The position numbers were made by a program, and so were the translations under genes. From Acidobacteriaceae bacterium (GTDB taxonomy: Bacteria; Acidobacteriota; Terriglobia; Terriglobales; Acidobacteriaceae), in NCBI GenBank assembly GCA_030040115.1, contig JASHUH010000452.1:1-7520 (forward strand): a stretch of 7,520 nt of DNA, read 5' to 3'. The notes beneath the pieces were generated by a model, which had not been told where the DNA came from, ran no database searches, and saw only the letters and a list, made by a program, of their open reading frames with translations. Below, one piece after another: positions 1 through 5,922 of the stretch (positions within the stretch are counted from its first letter, which is position 1; each line of letters opens with the position of its first letter).

Positions 1-372
1 GAAGAGCCGGTTCTTGACCAGCAGGTAAAGCGAAAGGACCACCGGAATCAGTGCGCCTCCGACATTCACCGCGAGAATGGTTCCGGGCCATTGGTGCACC
101 ATCGGAACAATATATGGCATGCCGTAATAATTCACCACTCCGCCGGAAAGCACGTTTTCCGGCGGGAACTGGGCGACGGGTATGTTGACCGCGCTCCCCA
201 GGAGCGACAAAAGAAGAATGGCGAGCACGTACCGGGGAGGGATGCCCATGCGTTCGTAGGCATACTTCAGGATTCCTATTTCGACCAGCGCTGCAACGAG
301 TAGAAATAGTACGAACAGCGCCAGAATGAACGGCCAGGGGAGCGGGAAATAGTGCATACCGGAGGGGCGCAC
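1..372 (-). CDS. DUF1614 family integral membrane protein, 3' end outside the window
   Basis: This stretch encodes 124 residues of an open frame that runs off the left edge. The protein opens with a Met-His-Tyr-Phe-Pro-Leu-Pro-Trp-Pro motif, then a long hydrophobic helix (about residues 14-32), a short basic loop, a second helix (about 48-62) ending in a G-S-A-V-N-I-P motif, and a third near the window edge. This N-terminus and the SxxNIP motif match my recollection of the DUF1614 family, which has no known biochemical role. I chose the GTG at 372-370 over the ATG at 357-355 because a strong AGGAGGT lies seven bases upstream of the GTG but 22 bases upstream of the ATG; both are in frame. It follows the kdpD-like gene by 97 bp on the same strand, so co-transcription is plausible. 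The family call is fairly sure; the function is unknown. Confidence 0.75.
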   Translation of the reverse strand, partial: MRPSGMHYFPLPWPFILALFVLFLLVAALVEIGILKYAYERMGIPPRYVLAILLLSLLGSAVNIPVAQFPPENVLSGGVVNYYGMPYIVPMVHQWPGTILAVNVGGALIPVVLSLYLLVKNRLF

Positions 373-379
373 GCAGTTG

Positions 380-386
380 ACCTCCT
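380..386 (-). promoter_or_regulatory. Ribosome binding site fixing a GTG start
   Basis: The minus strand reads AGGAGGT here, a near-perfect Shine-Dalgarno, followed by seven bases and GTG at 372-370. No comparable site precedes the downstream in-frame ATG at 357-355. It therefore decides the start of the DUF1614 gene and adds five residues (M-R-P-S-G) to the protein. Confidence 0.7.
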
Positions 387-399
387 GTGAGTCCCGGGT

Positions 400-451
400 G
401 CTCGAACAGTCCGAGCATGCGCGAACGCACGCTGAGCTTTAGCATAAGCTC
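400..451 (-). other. Stacked hairpins between the kdpD-like and DUF1614 genes
   Basis: Read on the minus strand, three hairpins sit next to or over one another. At 451-434 GAGCTT pairs with AAGCTC across a six-base loop. At 433-414 an eight-pair stem (AGCGTGCG with CGCATGCT, including one G-U pair) closes a UUCG loop. At 416-400 GCTCG pairs with CGAGC. The last two share bases 414-416 and cannot form together. The G-U pair would be an A-C mismatch in plus-strand RNA, so the structure fits minus-strand transcription. There is no U-run, so a simple intrinsic terminator is not supported. It may be an RNA processing or stability element, or part of the DUF1614 leader. Function is inferred only. 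Confidence 0.35.
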
Positions 452-469
452 GCCCATTGCAAGCACCGT

Positions 470-1594
470 TTACGCCCGGCGCGCGGTTTTGTGGATCGGC
501 ACCACCTGCACCGTCACATCCCGCACCTCGGCTAGAAACCGGTTCAGCACGGAGCCGCGCAGCAGAATGTCCCAGCGTGACCGCGCCGACTGTCCGAACA
601 CCACGTGAGAAATATTTTCCTGCTGAGCAAAGCGGATCAGCGCATCGGAAACGTTGCGATCGGTGAGTTCCACCACTTGCGCGCCCAGATCGCGCGCCAT
701 GCGTTTGTACTCTTCCAGGCGGTGGAAGGCCTCCGGATCGCCGTGGCCCTTATCGTCCGGGCGGCTGACGTAGACCGCGTACCAATTGGTGGCCAGCCGG
801 CCGGCGATGCGGGTGCCGACGCGCAGCAACCGCTCCGTGCCCGGCCGCGTGCTCAGGCACACCATGACTTTTTCCGGGATCGGCGCCTGCTCCAGGCCCT
901 GAATGCGCCGATATTCCGCAGCGCGATTGCCTACCTGCTCAGCAGTGGTGCGCAGCGCCAGCTCGCGCAGCATATTCAGGTTGCCTTTGCGGAAAAAATT
1001 GGCCAGGGATTGCTCGACTTTTTCCGGAGCGTAGATTTTTCCCTGGCGCAGCCGCGTGCGCAGCTCGTCCACCGTGATGTCCACGTTCACCACTTCATCG
1101 GCGCGCTTCAAAAAGCTGTCGGGAACGGTTTCGCGAATGGTGGTGTTTGCCGAGCGGCTGACCGCGTCGTTCAAGGTTTCCAGGTGCTGGATGTTCACCG
1201 CCGTCATCACATTGATGCCGGCGTCCAGCAGCTCCAGCACGTCCTCGTACCGCTTGCGGTTTTTGCTGCCGGGCACGTTGGTGTGGGCCAGTTCGTCCAC
1301 CACTACGGTATTGGGATGGCGGGCCAGGATCGCGTCCACGTCCATCTCTTTCAGGCTGACGTTTTTATATGGAATTTCTTTAAGAGGAATAATCTCCAGA
1401 TCGCGAATCTGGTTTGCCGTTTCCTGGCGCCCGTGGGGTTCCACCAGCCCGATGACCAAGTCGACGCCCTGCTGATGCCGCATCAGGTTGGCGTCGTTCA
1501 GCATGGTGTAGGTCTTGCCTACGCCGGGGGCCGCGCCAATATAAATGCGTAACTTGGCTGGCTCCTGTTTCTTTTCGAGGACGATCTCGGGCAT
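470..1594 (-). CDS. kdpD: Stand-alone KdpD sensor module (KdpD N-terminal domain plus Usp domain)
   Basis: The 374-residue product is equivalent to the cytoplasmic N-terminal half of KdpD, the turgor/K+ sensor. Residues 14-225 form the KdpD domain. They contain a Walker A-type G-A-A-P-G-V-G-K-T (20-28), V-E-P-H-G-R (51-56), a Walker B-like V-V-V-D-E-L-A-H-T-N (97-106), the V-N-I-Q-H-L-E block (133-139) and F-F-R-K-G-N-L (200-206). Residues 240-372 form a universal-stress-protein fold with a G-Q-S-A-R-S nucleotide-loop motif (334-339). The membrane helices, GAF domain and kinase domains of full-length KdpD (about 890 residues in E. coli) are absent. The gene starts three bases after the kinase gene's stop, with a GAGGTG site nine bases upstream lying inside that gene's last codons, so translation is probably coupled. 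No kdpE or kdpFABC gene is visible. Identification of the domains is secure; potassium sensing by this protein is inference. Confidence 0.9.
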   Translation of the reverse strand: MPEIVLEKKQEPAKLRIYIGAAPGVGKTYTMLNDANLMRHQQGVDLVIGLVEPHGRQETANQIRDLEIIPLKEIPYKNVSLKEMDVDAILARHPNTVVVDELAHTNVPGSKNRKRYEDVLELLDAGINVMTAVNIQHLETLNDAVSRSANTTIRETVPDSFLKRADEVVNVDITVDELRTRLRQGKIYAPEKVEQSLANFFRKGNLNMLRELALRTTAEQVGNRAAEYRRIQGLEQAPIPEKVMVCLSTRPGTERLLRVGTRIAGRLATNWYAVYVSRPDDKGHGDPEAFHRLEEYKRMARDLGAQVVELTDRNVSDALIRFAQQENISHVVFGQSARSRWDILLRGSVLNRFLAEVRDVTVQVVPIHKTARRA

Positions 1595-1597
1595 CGT

Positions 1598-3004
1598 TCA
1601 GCCCACCTCGACGGGATGGCGAACTTCCAGGACCACGGTCACGGGCAGCGTAAAGCGGAAGGTCGCACCGTGGCCGAGCCGGCTCTCCACTGCGATTTGG
1701 CCGCCCAGCGACTCCACCAGCCGCCTGACCAGCGCCAACCCCATCCCTGTGCCCTTCTCTGAGAAAGCGTTGAAGCGATCGAAGATCGTGCCCAGCCGCT
1801 CGGTTTCGATGCCCCGTCCCGTGTCGCGTACGGTAAACTGCACGAAATTCTTAATCTCTTCGGCCGTGAGCTGGATTTCACCTTCGGGTGGCGTGTAGCG
1901 CAAGGCGTTGGAAAGCAGATTGTCGAGAATCGTTCGCAGCGCGCGCCGGTCGGCGCTCACCGCGGCCAAGTCGGCGTAGGCGTTCACCTCGATGCGGACG
2001 TTCTTCTGCGCGGCTTCGTCGCAAAAGCGGTCGCGGGCCTCGATCAGAAACTCGCGCGGATGCAGCTGCTCCAGCTTGAACTCGCGCTTGCCGGTGTCGA
2101 GCTCCGCCACTTCAATCAAGTCGCTCATGAGGTCATCGAGCTCTTCGGATTCACTACTCACCGTCGCCACCAGCTCCGCCTGCAGCGGTTGCAGCTCTCC
2201 GCCAAAACCCTGGCCCAACGCATAAAGTCCGCGGCGCAACCGGAGCAAGGGATCGCGCAGCTTGCGGCCGGCCACGGCGATAAACTGGGTCTTGAAGCGA
2301 TCCGTGTCCTGCAGCACGGTCACGTCTTCAAGCGTCGTCACCGTGCCCAGCAGCCTTCCCTCCGAGTCGCGCATGGGCGTGGTGCGCAGCCGGTAGCTAC
2401 GCTCCTGGTTGCCAATGCGCATCGGCAGCATAGACGCTTCGCCCTCAGCCGCCACGGCTTTCCGCATGGAAACAGCGTCGCGGATGGCGCTGAGGATTTT
2501 TTCTCCCCCTGGCGCGGTAGAGAGGGCCATGCGATCGGTTGGCGATTTGCCCAGCAACTCCGCCGCCGCTTGATTCAGCTTGAGCACGTGGCCCTTGGCG
2601 TCGGTCACAATGATGGGCTCGAATATCGATTGCAAAACGGCGTCGGAGAGCTGAAACTCCATTTGTTTCCGGCCGGCCTCGGAATCGCGCAGCTCGCGCA
2701 GCCGCATGGCGATCCGGCTCAACTCGCTGGCGATCACGCCGAAGTCGTCGCGGCTGCTCCATTCCACCGGGTGTTCCAGGTTGCCTTGCGCGATGCGGCG
2801 CGCGTCGCGGGCCAGAGTGCGCACCGGCCGCAGCACAAGATAGACGGTAGCAATTTCCACGACAATCACGGCGGCCAGGACGATCCACCCCAGCGCCGCC
2901 TTTCCTGAAGCGGCCAGGGCGGGGTGCGCGGCGATCGCCAGCCACGCCACCAGGCCCGCGAGCACCACACAGCCCAAGATCATTCGCTGCGCTAAATTCA
3001 GCAT
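1598..3004 (-). CDS. Membrane PAS sensor histidine-kinase homologue lacking the H-box histidine
   Basis: This 468-residue protein has two N-terminal membrane helices (about 8-26 and 37-58) joined by only some ten residues, so there is no real external sensor domain. A HAMP linker (about 59-112, with the R-P-V-R-T-L entry motif) is followed by a PAS domain (about 118-232), a dimerisation region (about 235-305) and an HATPase domain. ATP-site motifs look intact: N-box with L-L-S-N-A-L-R-Y-T-P (363-372), G1 D-T-G-R-G-I (394-399), F-box F-D-R-F (408-411) and G2 G-T-G-M-G-L-A-L (418-425). The H-box reads A-G-R-K-L-R-D-P (245-252) where S-H-E-L-R-T-P is expected, so Arg247 replaces the phosphorylated His and no other His lies in helix 1. 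An ATG start with GGAGAG six bases upstream supports the N-terminus. It heads the unit with the kdpD-like gene. It may be a pseudokinase-type partner or an allosteric regulator. Confidence 0.88.
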   Translation of the reverse strand: MLNLAQRMILGCVVLAGLVAWLAIAAHPALAASGKAALGWIVLAAVIVVEIATVYLVLRPVRTLARDARRIAQGNLEHPVEWSSRDDFGVIASELSRIAMRLRELRDSEAGRKQMEFQLSDAVLQSIFEPIIVTDAKGHVLKLNQAAAELLGKSPTDRMALSTAPGGEKILSAIRDAVSMRKAVAAEGEASMLPMRIGNQERSYRLRTTPMRDSEGRLLGTVTTLEDVTVLQDTDRFKTQFIAVAGRKLRDPLLRLRRGLYALGQGFGGELQPLQAELVATVSSESEELDDLMSDLIEVAELDTGKREFKLEQLHPREFLIEARDRFCDEAAQKNVRIEVNAYADLAAVSADRRALRTILDNLLSNALRYTPPEGEIQLTAEEIKNFVQFTVRDTGRGIETERLGTIFDRFNAFSEKGTGMGLALVRRLVESLGGQIAVESRLGHGATFRFTLPVTVVLEVRHPVEVG

Positions 3005-3076
3005 TGGCTTCTCTCCGTGTCGCGCCCCCGAGATTCCTTTTCATTCTCGCGGAAACGCCCATCGTGGTGCAAAGCA

Positions 3077-3112
3077 GGGATCAGCGAGTAGGGATCAGGG
3101 ATCAGGGATCAG
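3077..3112 (+). repeat. Left array of the 7-base unit GGGATCA
   Basis: Copies of GGGATCA start at 3077, 3091, 3098 and 3105. The position that keeps the 7-base phase, 3084-3090, holds a degenerate unit (GCGAGTA). So this is a five-unit tandem run with one decayed copy. Fifteen bases of it (3092-3106) are the exact reverse complement of 3541-3555 on the far side of the four-helix-bundle gene, making the two arrays inverted flanks. The array lies about 70 bases upstream of the kinase gene's start, in what should be that gene's promoter region. Confidence 0.85.
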
Positions 3113-3165
3113 TCATTCTGTGGTAGGTTGAATTAACAGCTCAAACCACATTGATGTTCGTCAGG

Positions 3166-3218
3166 ATGGAAATGGCTAATTCCTTCAAAGATTTCATCGA
3201 TGGCAAAGAGCCATTCAG
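3166..3218 (+). pseudogene. Frameshifted N-terminal segment of the four-helix-bundle gene
   Basis: From ATG 3166 (or 3172, which gives M-A-N-S-F-K-D-F-I) this frame encodes the usual family opening, S-F-K-D-x-I. It then departs into D-G-K-E-P-F-S and stops at 3220-3222. The next frame from 3201 supplies the expected continuation, W-Q-R-A-I-Q-L-S-L-E-I-Y-K-L, running straight into the main open frame. Between Ile (3196-3198) and Trp (3201-3203) only two bases, GA, remain where a full codon is needed. This points to a single-base deletion. The rebuilt protein would be about 123 residues, the family's normal length. It could be a true mutation or a sequencing or assembly error. Confidence 0.6.
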
Positions 3219-3545
3219 TTGAGCCTGGAGATTTACAAACTCACCACCTCTTTCCCAGACTCCGAGCGGTTTGGCGTCGTCAACCAGCTTCGACGCGCAT
3301 CCGTTTCTGTCGCGAGTAATATTGCCGAAGGATATGGTCGAACAACGAAAGGAGAATACCTTCTCTTTCTCGGCCATGCGCGGGGCTCAAACTTCGAAGT
3401 CCAAACTCAGCTCCTAATTGCCGAGGGTCTTGACTTCGGCAACGCGCAGAGGCGCCGTGCAGTCCAAGATCTCTCTGAAGAGGTAAGCCGAATGCTCGTT
3501 GCAATCATGGGTAAGCTTGAGAGGCGGAATAGCCGGCATTCCTGA
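3219..3545 (+). CDS. Four-helix-bundle protein (S23/23S-rRNA-IVS-like family)
   Basis: The 108-residue open frame, if started at TTG 3219, carries the family's signature run. It begins with L-E-I-Y-K-L-T-x-S-F-P and continues with R-F-G-x-x-x-Q-L-R-R-A-S-V-S-V (helix 1 to 2) and N-I-A-E-G-Y-G-R. Next come E-Y-L-L-F-L-x-x-A-R-G-S, E-V-Q-T-Q-L and a final E-E-V-S-R-M-L helix. The family forms small all-helical oligomers. It was first noted as the ORF inside intervening sequences of 23S rRNA genes and is structurally related to the Avd accessory protein of retroelements; its own role is unknown. No good ribosome site precedes TTG 3219, and the true N-terminus appears to lie in another frame upstream. 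It is the only plus-strand gene between minus-strand neighbours, and inverted 7-base repeats flank it. Its stop codon TGA (3543-3545) is the first three bases of the right-hand repeat. It may be a decayed gene. Confidence 0.8.
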   Translation: MSLEIYKLTTSFPDSERFGVVNQLRRASVSVASNIAEGYGRTTKGEYLLFLGHARGSNFEVQTQLLIAEGLDFGNAQRRRAVQDLSEEVSRMLVAIMGKLERRNSRHS

Positions 3546-3556
3546 TCCCTGATCCT
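3541..3556 (-). repeat. Right array of the 7-base unit, inverted relative to the left
   Basis: The plus strand reads TGATCCC at 3543-3549 followed by TGATCCT at 3550-3556, the reverse complement of the left-hand GGGATCA units. Positions 3541-3555 match 3092-3106 perfectly in inverted orientation over 15 bases. Further out, a CCTACTC at 3562-3568 roughly mirrors the GAGTAGG at 3086-3092, so the symmetry may extend slightly beyond the unit. The array supplies the stop codon of the enclosed gene. Confidence 0.8.
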
Positions 3557-3573
3557 TGTTTCCTACTCCCTCT

Positions 3574-5049
3574 CTACGGAATCCGGCACACGGCCAGCGA
3601 TCGATTGCGCCACGGGCACGCGAGACCGGCCGGCAGGCGTTTTTCCACCACCACCCAATCCACGCCAAATTGGCTCTTCAAGCGCTCGAAATCCGCAAGC
3701 TGAAAATGCGCCCAGCCTTCCTCGGCCTGCACTTGGCGTTCCCAGTCGGGGCCCAGCACCGGAACTTGGATCACCACGGCGGCATCCTTGACCGCATCGG
3801 CCAACTGGCTGCGCTCGGCCAGCGCGCGAAAATTGTGGTAATCCTCGCCCTTGGCCTCCAGGTAGTACGGGTCGAGCGCGAAATACGCATCCAGCGGCGT
3901 ATTCCGGCGGACCCACGCGAAGGCTTCGAGCCAGGGATTCGCCGCCCGCTTTCCGGGCAGCTCCAGATGCGGGCTGGCGCTGAACTCCGCCCTTTGCACG
4001 GCAAACATCGCTCCGTTCGCAACCAACAAAAACACCATCCAGCGCCACGCCTTCGTTTTGAGGACGTACTTTCCCCCCAGACCCCCGGCCATGACTGCAA
4101 GAAAAAAGTAGACGAGCTGCAGATACCGCATGGGTTGCAAAGGCGTGAGCCGCACCAGCGATGCCGGAGCCTGGATCACCATCGCCACGGCTTGCTGAAA
4201 AACGCAAAACGCAAAAACCGCCAGCGCGAAGCGGCCCAGAGATCGGTCCTCGCGCCTTTGCGCCACGCGCCATAGCAGCCAGAACAAAAGCAGCGGACCC
4301 AGTGCCCCCAGCCATTCGTACCAGGTCCATCGGTAGATCTGGCAATAATTGCGCGTCGCCAGCGCCTCGCGCCAGCCCGCGTTGGGCGGCCCGAGCACCC
4401 ACGCCAACGGAGCCATTGCCGCCGCCGCGCGTGGCCAGGGACGCGCCCAGGCTGGCGCCGGCTCCAACAACACCAGGGTTAAAATCAGGCAGAACGAAAA
4501 CCCTATCGCGCCCATGAGCGGATGGAACAAACACGCCGCCAGCAGCAGTGGCGCGGCCTGCCAGGACCGTTCCGCCAGGATGCGCGAGACCGCCAAAAGA
4601 ATGAAAGCCGTGGCGATGTTCCGCGGGTGCAGGTGCTGGTCCATCAAATACAAGCCGGTGCCCGCTACCGGAAGCGTGAACATGGCCCCCGCCAGCGCCA
4701 CGCCCGCCCACTGCGCGTGGGCTTCCGCGAATAAGTGCTGCGCGATGCGCTTCGACGCCCATAAAACGGCCAAGAGAGATACGAACTGCCAGAACAACTC
4801 GGCCCACGCCAGGGGCACGCCGGTGGCGCGCACAAAATGAGCCATCCAATCGTCGAAGACCGTTGCCTGCACCTGAAGCCGGAAGAACTGCGCATTGTAC
4901 GGATAAAGCGCCGGATTGAGGTCAGCCTGTACGGCCGTCAGGTAGACGCCGTCGTCCTCAAGCCCGGGATGGTAGCCCATCACCAGAAATCCGAGAATGG
5001 TAAATATCAGGACCAGCAAAAAATCAAAATGCTTCGGGTTGCGCTTCAA
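3574..5049 (-). CDS. Polytopic membrane protein, putative GT-C-type glycosyltransferase
   Basis: The 491-residue product (from TTG 5049) opens with a membrane helix (about 8-25), then a Pro-Gly-Leu-Glu-Asp-Asp-Gly loop with acidic residues at 31-33. Many further hydrophobic helices follow, with an H-L-H-P-R-N segment between two of them. A soluble C-terminal domain of about 120 residues (from residue 371) includes a W-V-R-R-N-T-P motif. An acidic motif just after helix 1, a bundle of about ten helices and a soluble tail are the layout of GT-C enzymes, which transfer sugars from polyprenyl-phosphate donors on the outer face of the membrane. I cannot name a family. The start is uncertain: TTG 5049 keeps the first helix, whereas GTG 4983 or ATG 4980 would remove it. 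The open frame continues to 5931 but that part is antisense to the GT2 gene. The neighbouring divergent GT2 gene, likely a donor synthase, supports the reading. Confidence 0.65.
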   Translation of the reverse strand: MKRNPKHFDFLLVLIFTILGFLVMGYHPGLEDDGVYLTAVQADLNPALYPYNAQFFRLQVQATVFDDWMAHFVRATGVPLAWAELFWQFVSLLAVLWASKRIAQHLFAEAHAQWAGVALAGAMFTLPVAGTGLYLMDQHLHPRNIATAFILLAVSRILAERSWQAAPLLLAACLFHPLMGAIGFSFCLILTLVLLEPAPAWARPWPRAAAAMAPLAWVLGPPNAGWREALATRNYCQIYRWTWYEWLGALGPLLLFWLLWRVAQRREDRSLGRFALAVFAFCVFQQAVAMVIQAPASLVRLTPLQPMRYLQLVYFFLAVMAGGLGGKYVLKTKAWRWMVFLLVANGAMFAVQRAEFSASPHLELPGKRAANPWLEAFAWVRRNTPLDAYFALDPYYLEAKGEDYHNFRALAERSQLADAVKDAAVVIQVPVLGPDWERQVQAEEGWAHFQLADFERLKSQFGVDWVVVEKRLPAGLACPWRNRSLAVCRIP

Positions 5050-5101
5050 CCTGGTAACCCCATCATTGTCGGATTGGGTCTTTTCGTGAGGCGAAAATGC
5101 C

Positions 5102-5115
5102 GTAGAATATCCTAC
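5102..5115. promoter_or_regulatory. Near-palindrome in the divergent promoter region
   Basis: GTAGAATATCCTAC is a 14-base inverted repeat with one mismatched pair, lying between the divergent membrane-protein and GT2 starts. It contains a TAGAAT (5103-5108) one base away from the -10 consensus for the plus strand. No convincing -35 hexamer sits at the right distance; TTTTCG at 5081-5086 is the best candidate, 16 bases away. It could be an operator, a -10 element, or chance in an AT-richer gap. Confidence 0.25.
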
Positions 5116-5187
5116 ATTCCCATGGTCGCCCGGACCACAAAGCGCTTGCAAGCTGTTCGGATCGCTGAAAACCATCCAGAGGAGCAG

Positions 5188-5922
5188 TTGAAGCTGGCGC
5201 TGGTGATTCCCACCTTGTGCGAGGCGCAGAATATCGGCAGGCTTTTGCAGCAGGTCCGCGCCGCGCTCGATTCGACCGGGGTCGATTTCGAAATCATCGT
5301 CGTCGATGACGATAGCAGCGACGGCACCGCCGGCATTGTTTCCGCCATCGCTGGCGAAGATCCGCGCGTTCGCCTGATCGTGCGTAAAGGCGAGCGCGGG
5401 CTCTCCGGCGCCATTCTCGATGGCTGGCGCCAAACCGACGCCGGCATCCTGGGCGTCATGGACGCCGATTTGCAGCACCCACCGCAACTGCTTCCGCAAT
5501 TGGCCGGCGCGATCCAGGAAGGCAGCGATCTGGCCGTCGGTAGCCGCTACACCGCAGGGGGCGGGCTGGGCGATTGGAATTTCGCCCGCAAGCTCTGTTC
5601 GCTCGCCGCCGTATGGGCCACCTGGCCGGTGCAAAAAGGCGGCCTGCGCGTCCGCGATCCCATGTCCGGTTTCTTCCTGGTTCGCCGCGCCGCCATCGAA
5701 CACATCGCGTTTCAGCGCACCGGCTTTAAATTGCTTCTGGAAATTCTGGTCCGCGGCCGCATCGCCTGCGTCAAGGAAATCCCCATCGCCTTCGGCCGCC
5801 GCACCGGCGGGGCCAGTAAAGCTAACTACAAAATTGCGTTGCAGTTTGCGCGGTTGCTGGCCCGCCTTTATGCCGGCAAGTGCGGATGGCATCGCCGCCA
5901 GGCTCTGGGCGCGGGGCTCTGA
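5188..5922 (+). CDS. GT2 glycosyltransferase, polyprenyl-phosphate mannose/glucose synthase-like
   Basis: This 244-residue GT-A-fold enzyme probably transfers a sugar from a nucleotide donor to polyprenyl phosphate on the cytoplasmic side. Visible motifs are L-V-I-P-T-L-C-E-A-x-N-I (5-16), V-V-D-D-D-S-S-D-G-T (38-47), the metal-binding D-A-D (92-94) within M-D-A-D-L-Q-H-P-P, and S-R-Y-x-x-G-G-G (119-126). They continue with R-D-P-M-S-G-F (156-162) and a closing I-P-I-A-F-G-R-R-T-x-G-x-S-K block. The D-P-x-S-G-F and SRYxxGG motifs are those of the DPM1/Ppm group. No C-terminal membrane helices are present, so it resembles the soluble form. TTG 5188 gives the usual K-L-A-L-V-I-P-T start and has GAGGAG only three bases upstream, which is tight. 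ATG 5122 is an in-frame alternative with no ribosome site that would add 22 atypical residues. It is divergent from the GT-C-like gene. The sugar is not determinable from sequence alone. Confidence 0.85.
   Translation: MKLALVIPTLCEAQNIGRLLQQVRAALDSTGVDFEIIVVDDDSSDGTAGIVSAIAGEDPRVRLIVRKGERGLSGAILDGWRQTDAGILGVMDADLQHPPQLLPQLAGAIQEGSDLAVGSRYTAGGGLGDWNFARKLCSLAAVWATWPVQKGGLRVRDPMSGFFLVRRAAIEHIAFQRTGFKLLLEILVRGRIACVKEIPIAFGRRTGGASKANYKIALQFARLLARLYAGKCGWHRRQALGAGL

Noticed and set aside
605..1552. Long plus-strand open frame (315 residues) opposite the kdpD-like gene
   Set aside because: It is an antisense shadow. The minus-strand frame has every KdpD and Usp motif, while this product is low-complexity and resembles nothing I recognise.
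2060..2908. Plus-strand open frame of 282 residues opposite the kinase gene
   Set aside because: It is antisense to clear HAMP, PAS and dimerisation regions of the kinase, rich in His/Gln/Arg as expected from reversed GC-rich codons, and has no family features.
3077..3112. Possible CRISPR-like or clustered repeat array
   Set aside because: The unit is 7 bases and tandem, with no spacers and no cas genes. It is a short tandem repeat with an inverted partner array at 3541-3556.
3077..3556. Diversity-generating retroelement, prompted by the Avd-like fold of the enclosed gene
   Set aside because: No reverse transcriptase, template repeat or variable repeat is present in the window, and the IVS-type family is common without them.
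3563..4849. Minus-strand frame of 428 residues inside the membrane-protein gene
   Set aside because: It is a Gly/Arg/Ala-rich shift-frame shadow. The overlapping frame has alternating membrane helices and a structured C-terminal domain.
4837..5187. N-terminal extension of the GT2 open frame
   Set aside because: It overlaps the start of the divergent membrane-protein gene, and its residues do not fit the family, whose members begin just before the V-I-P-T motif.
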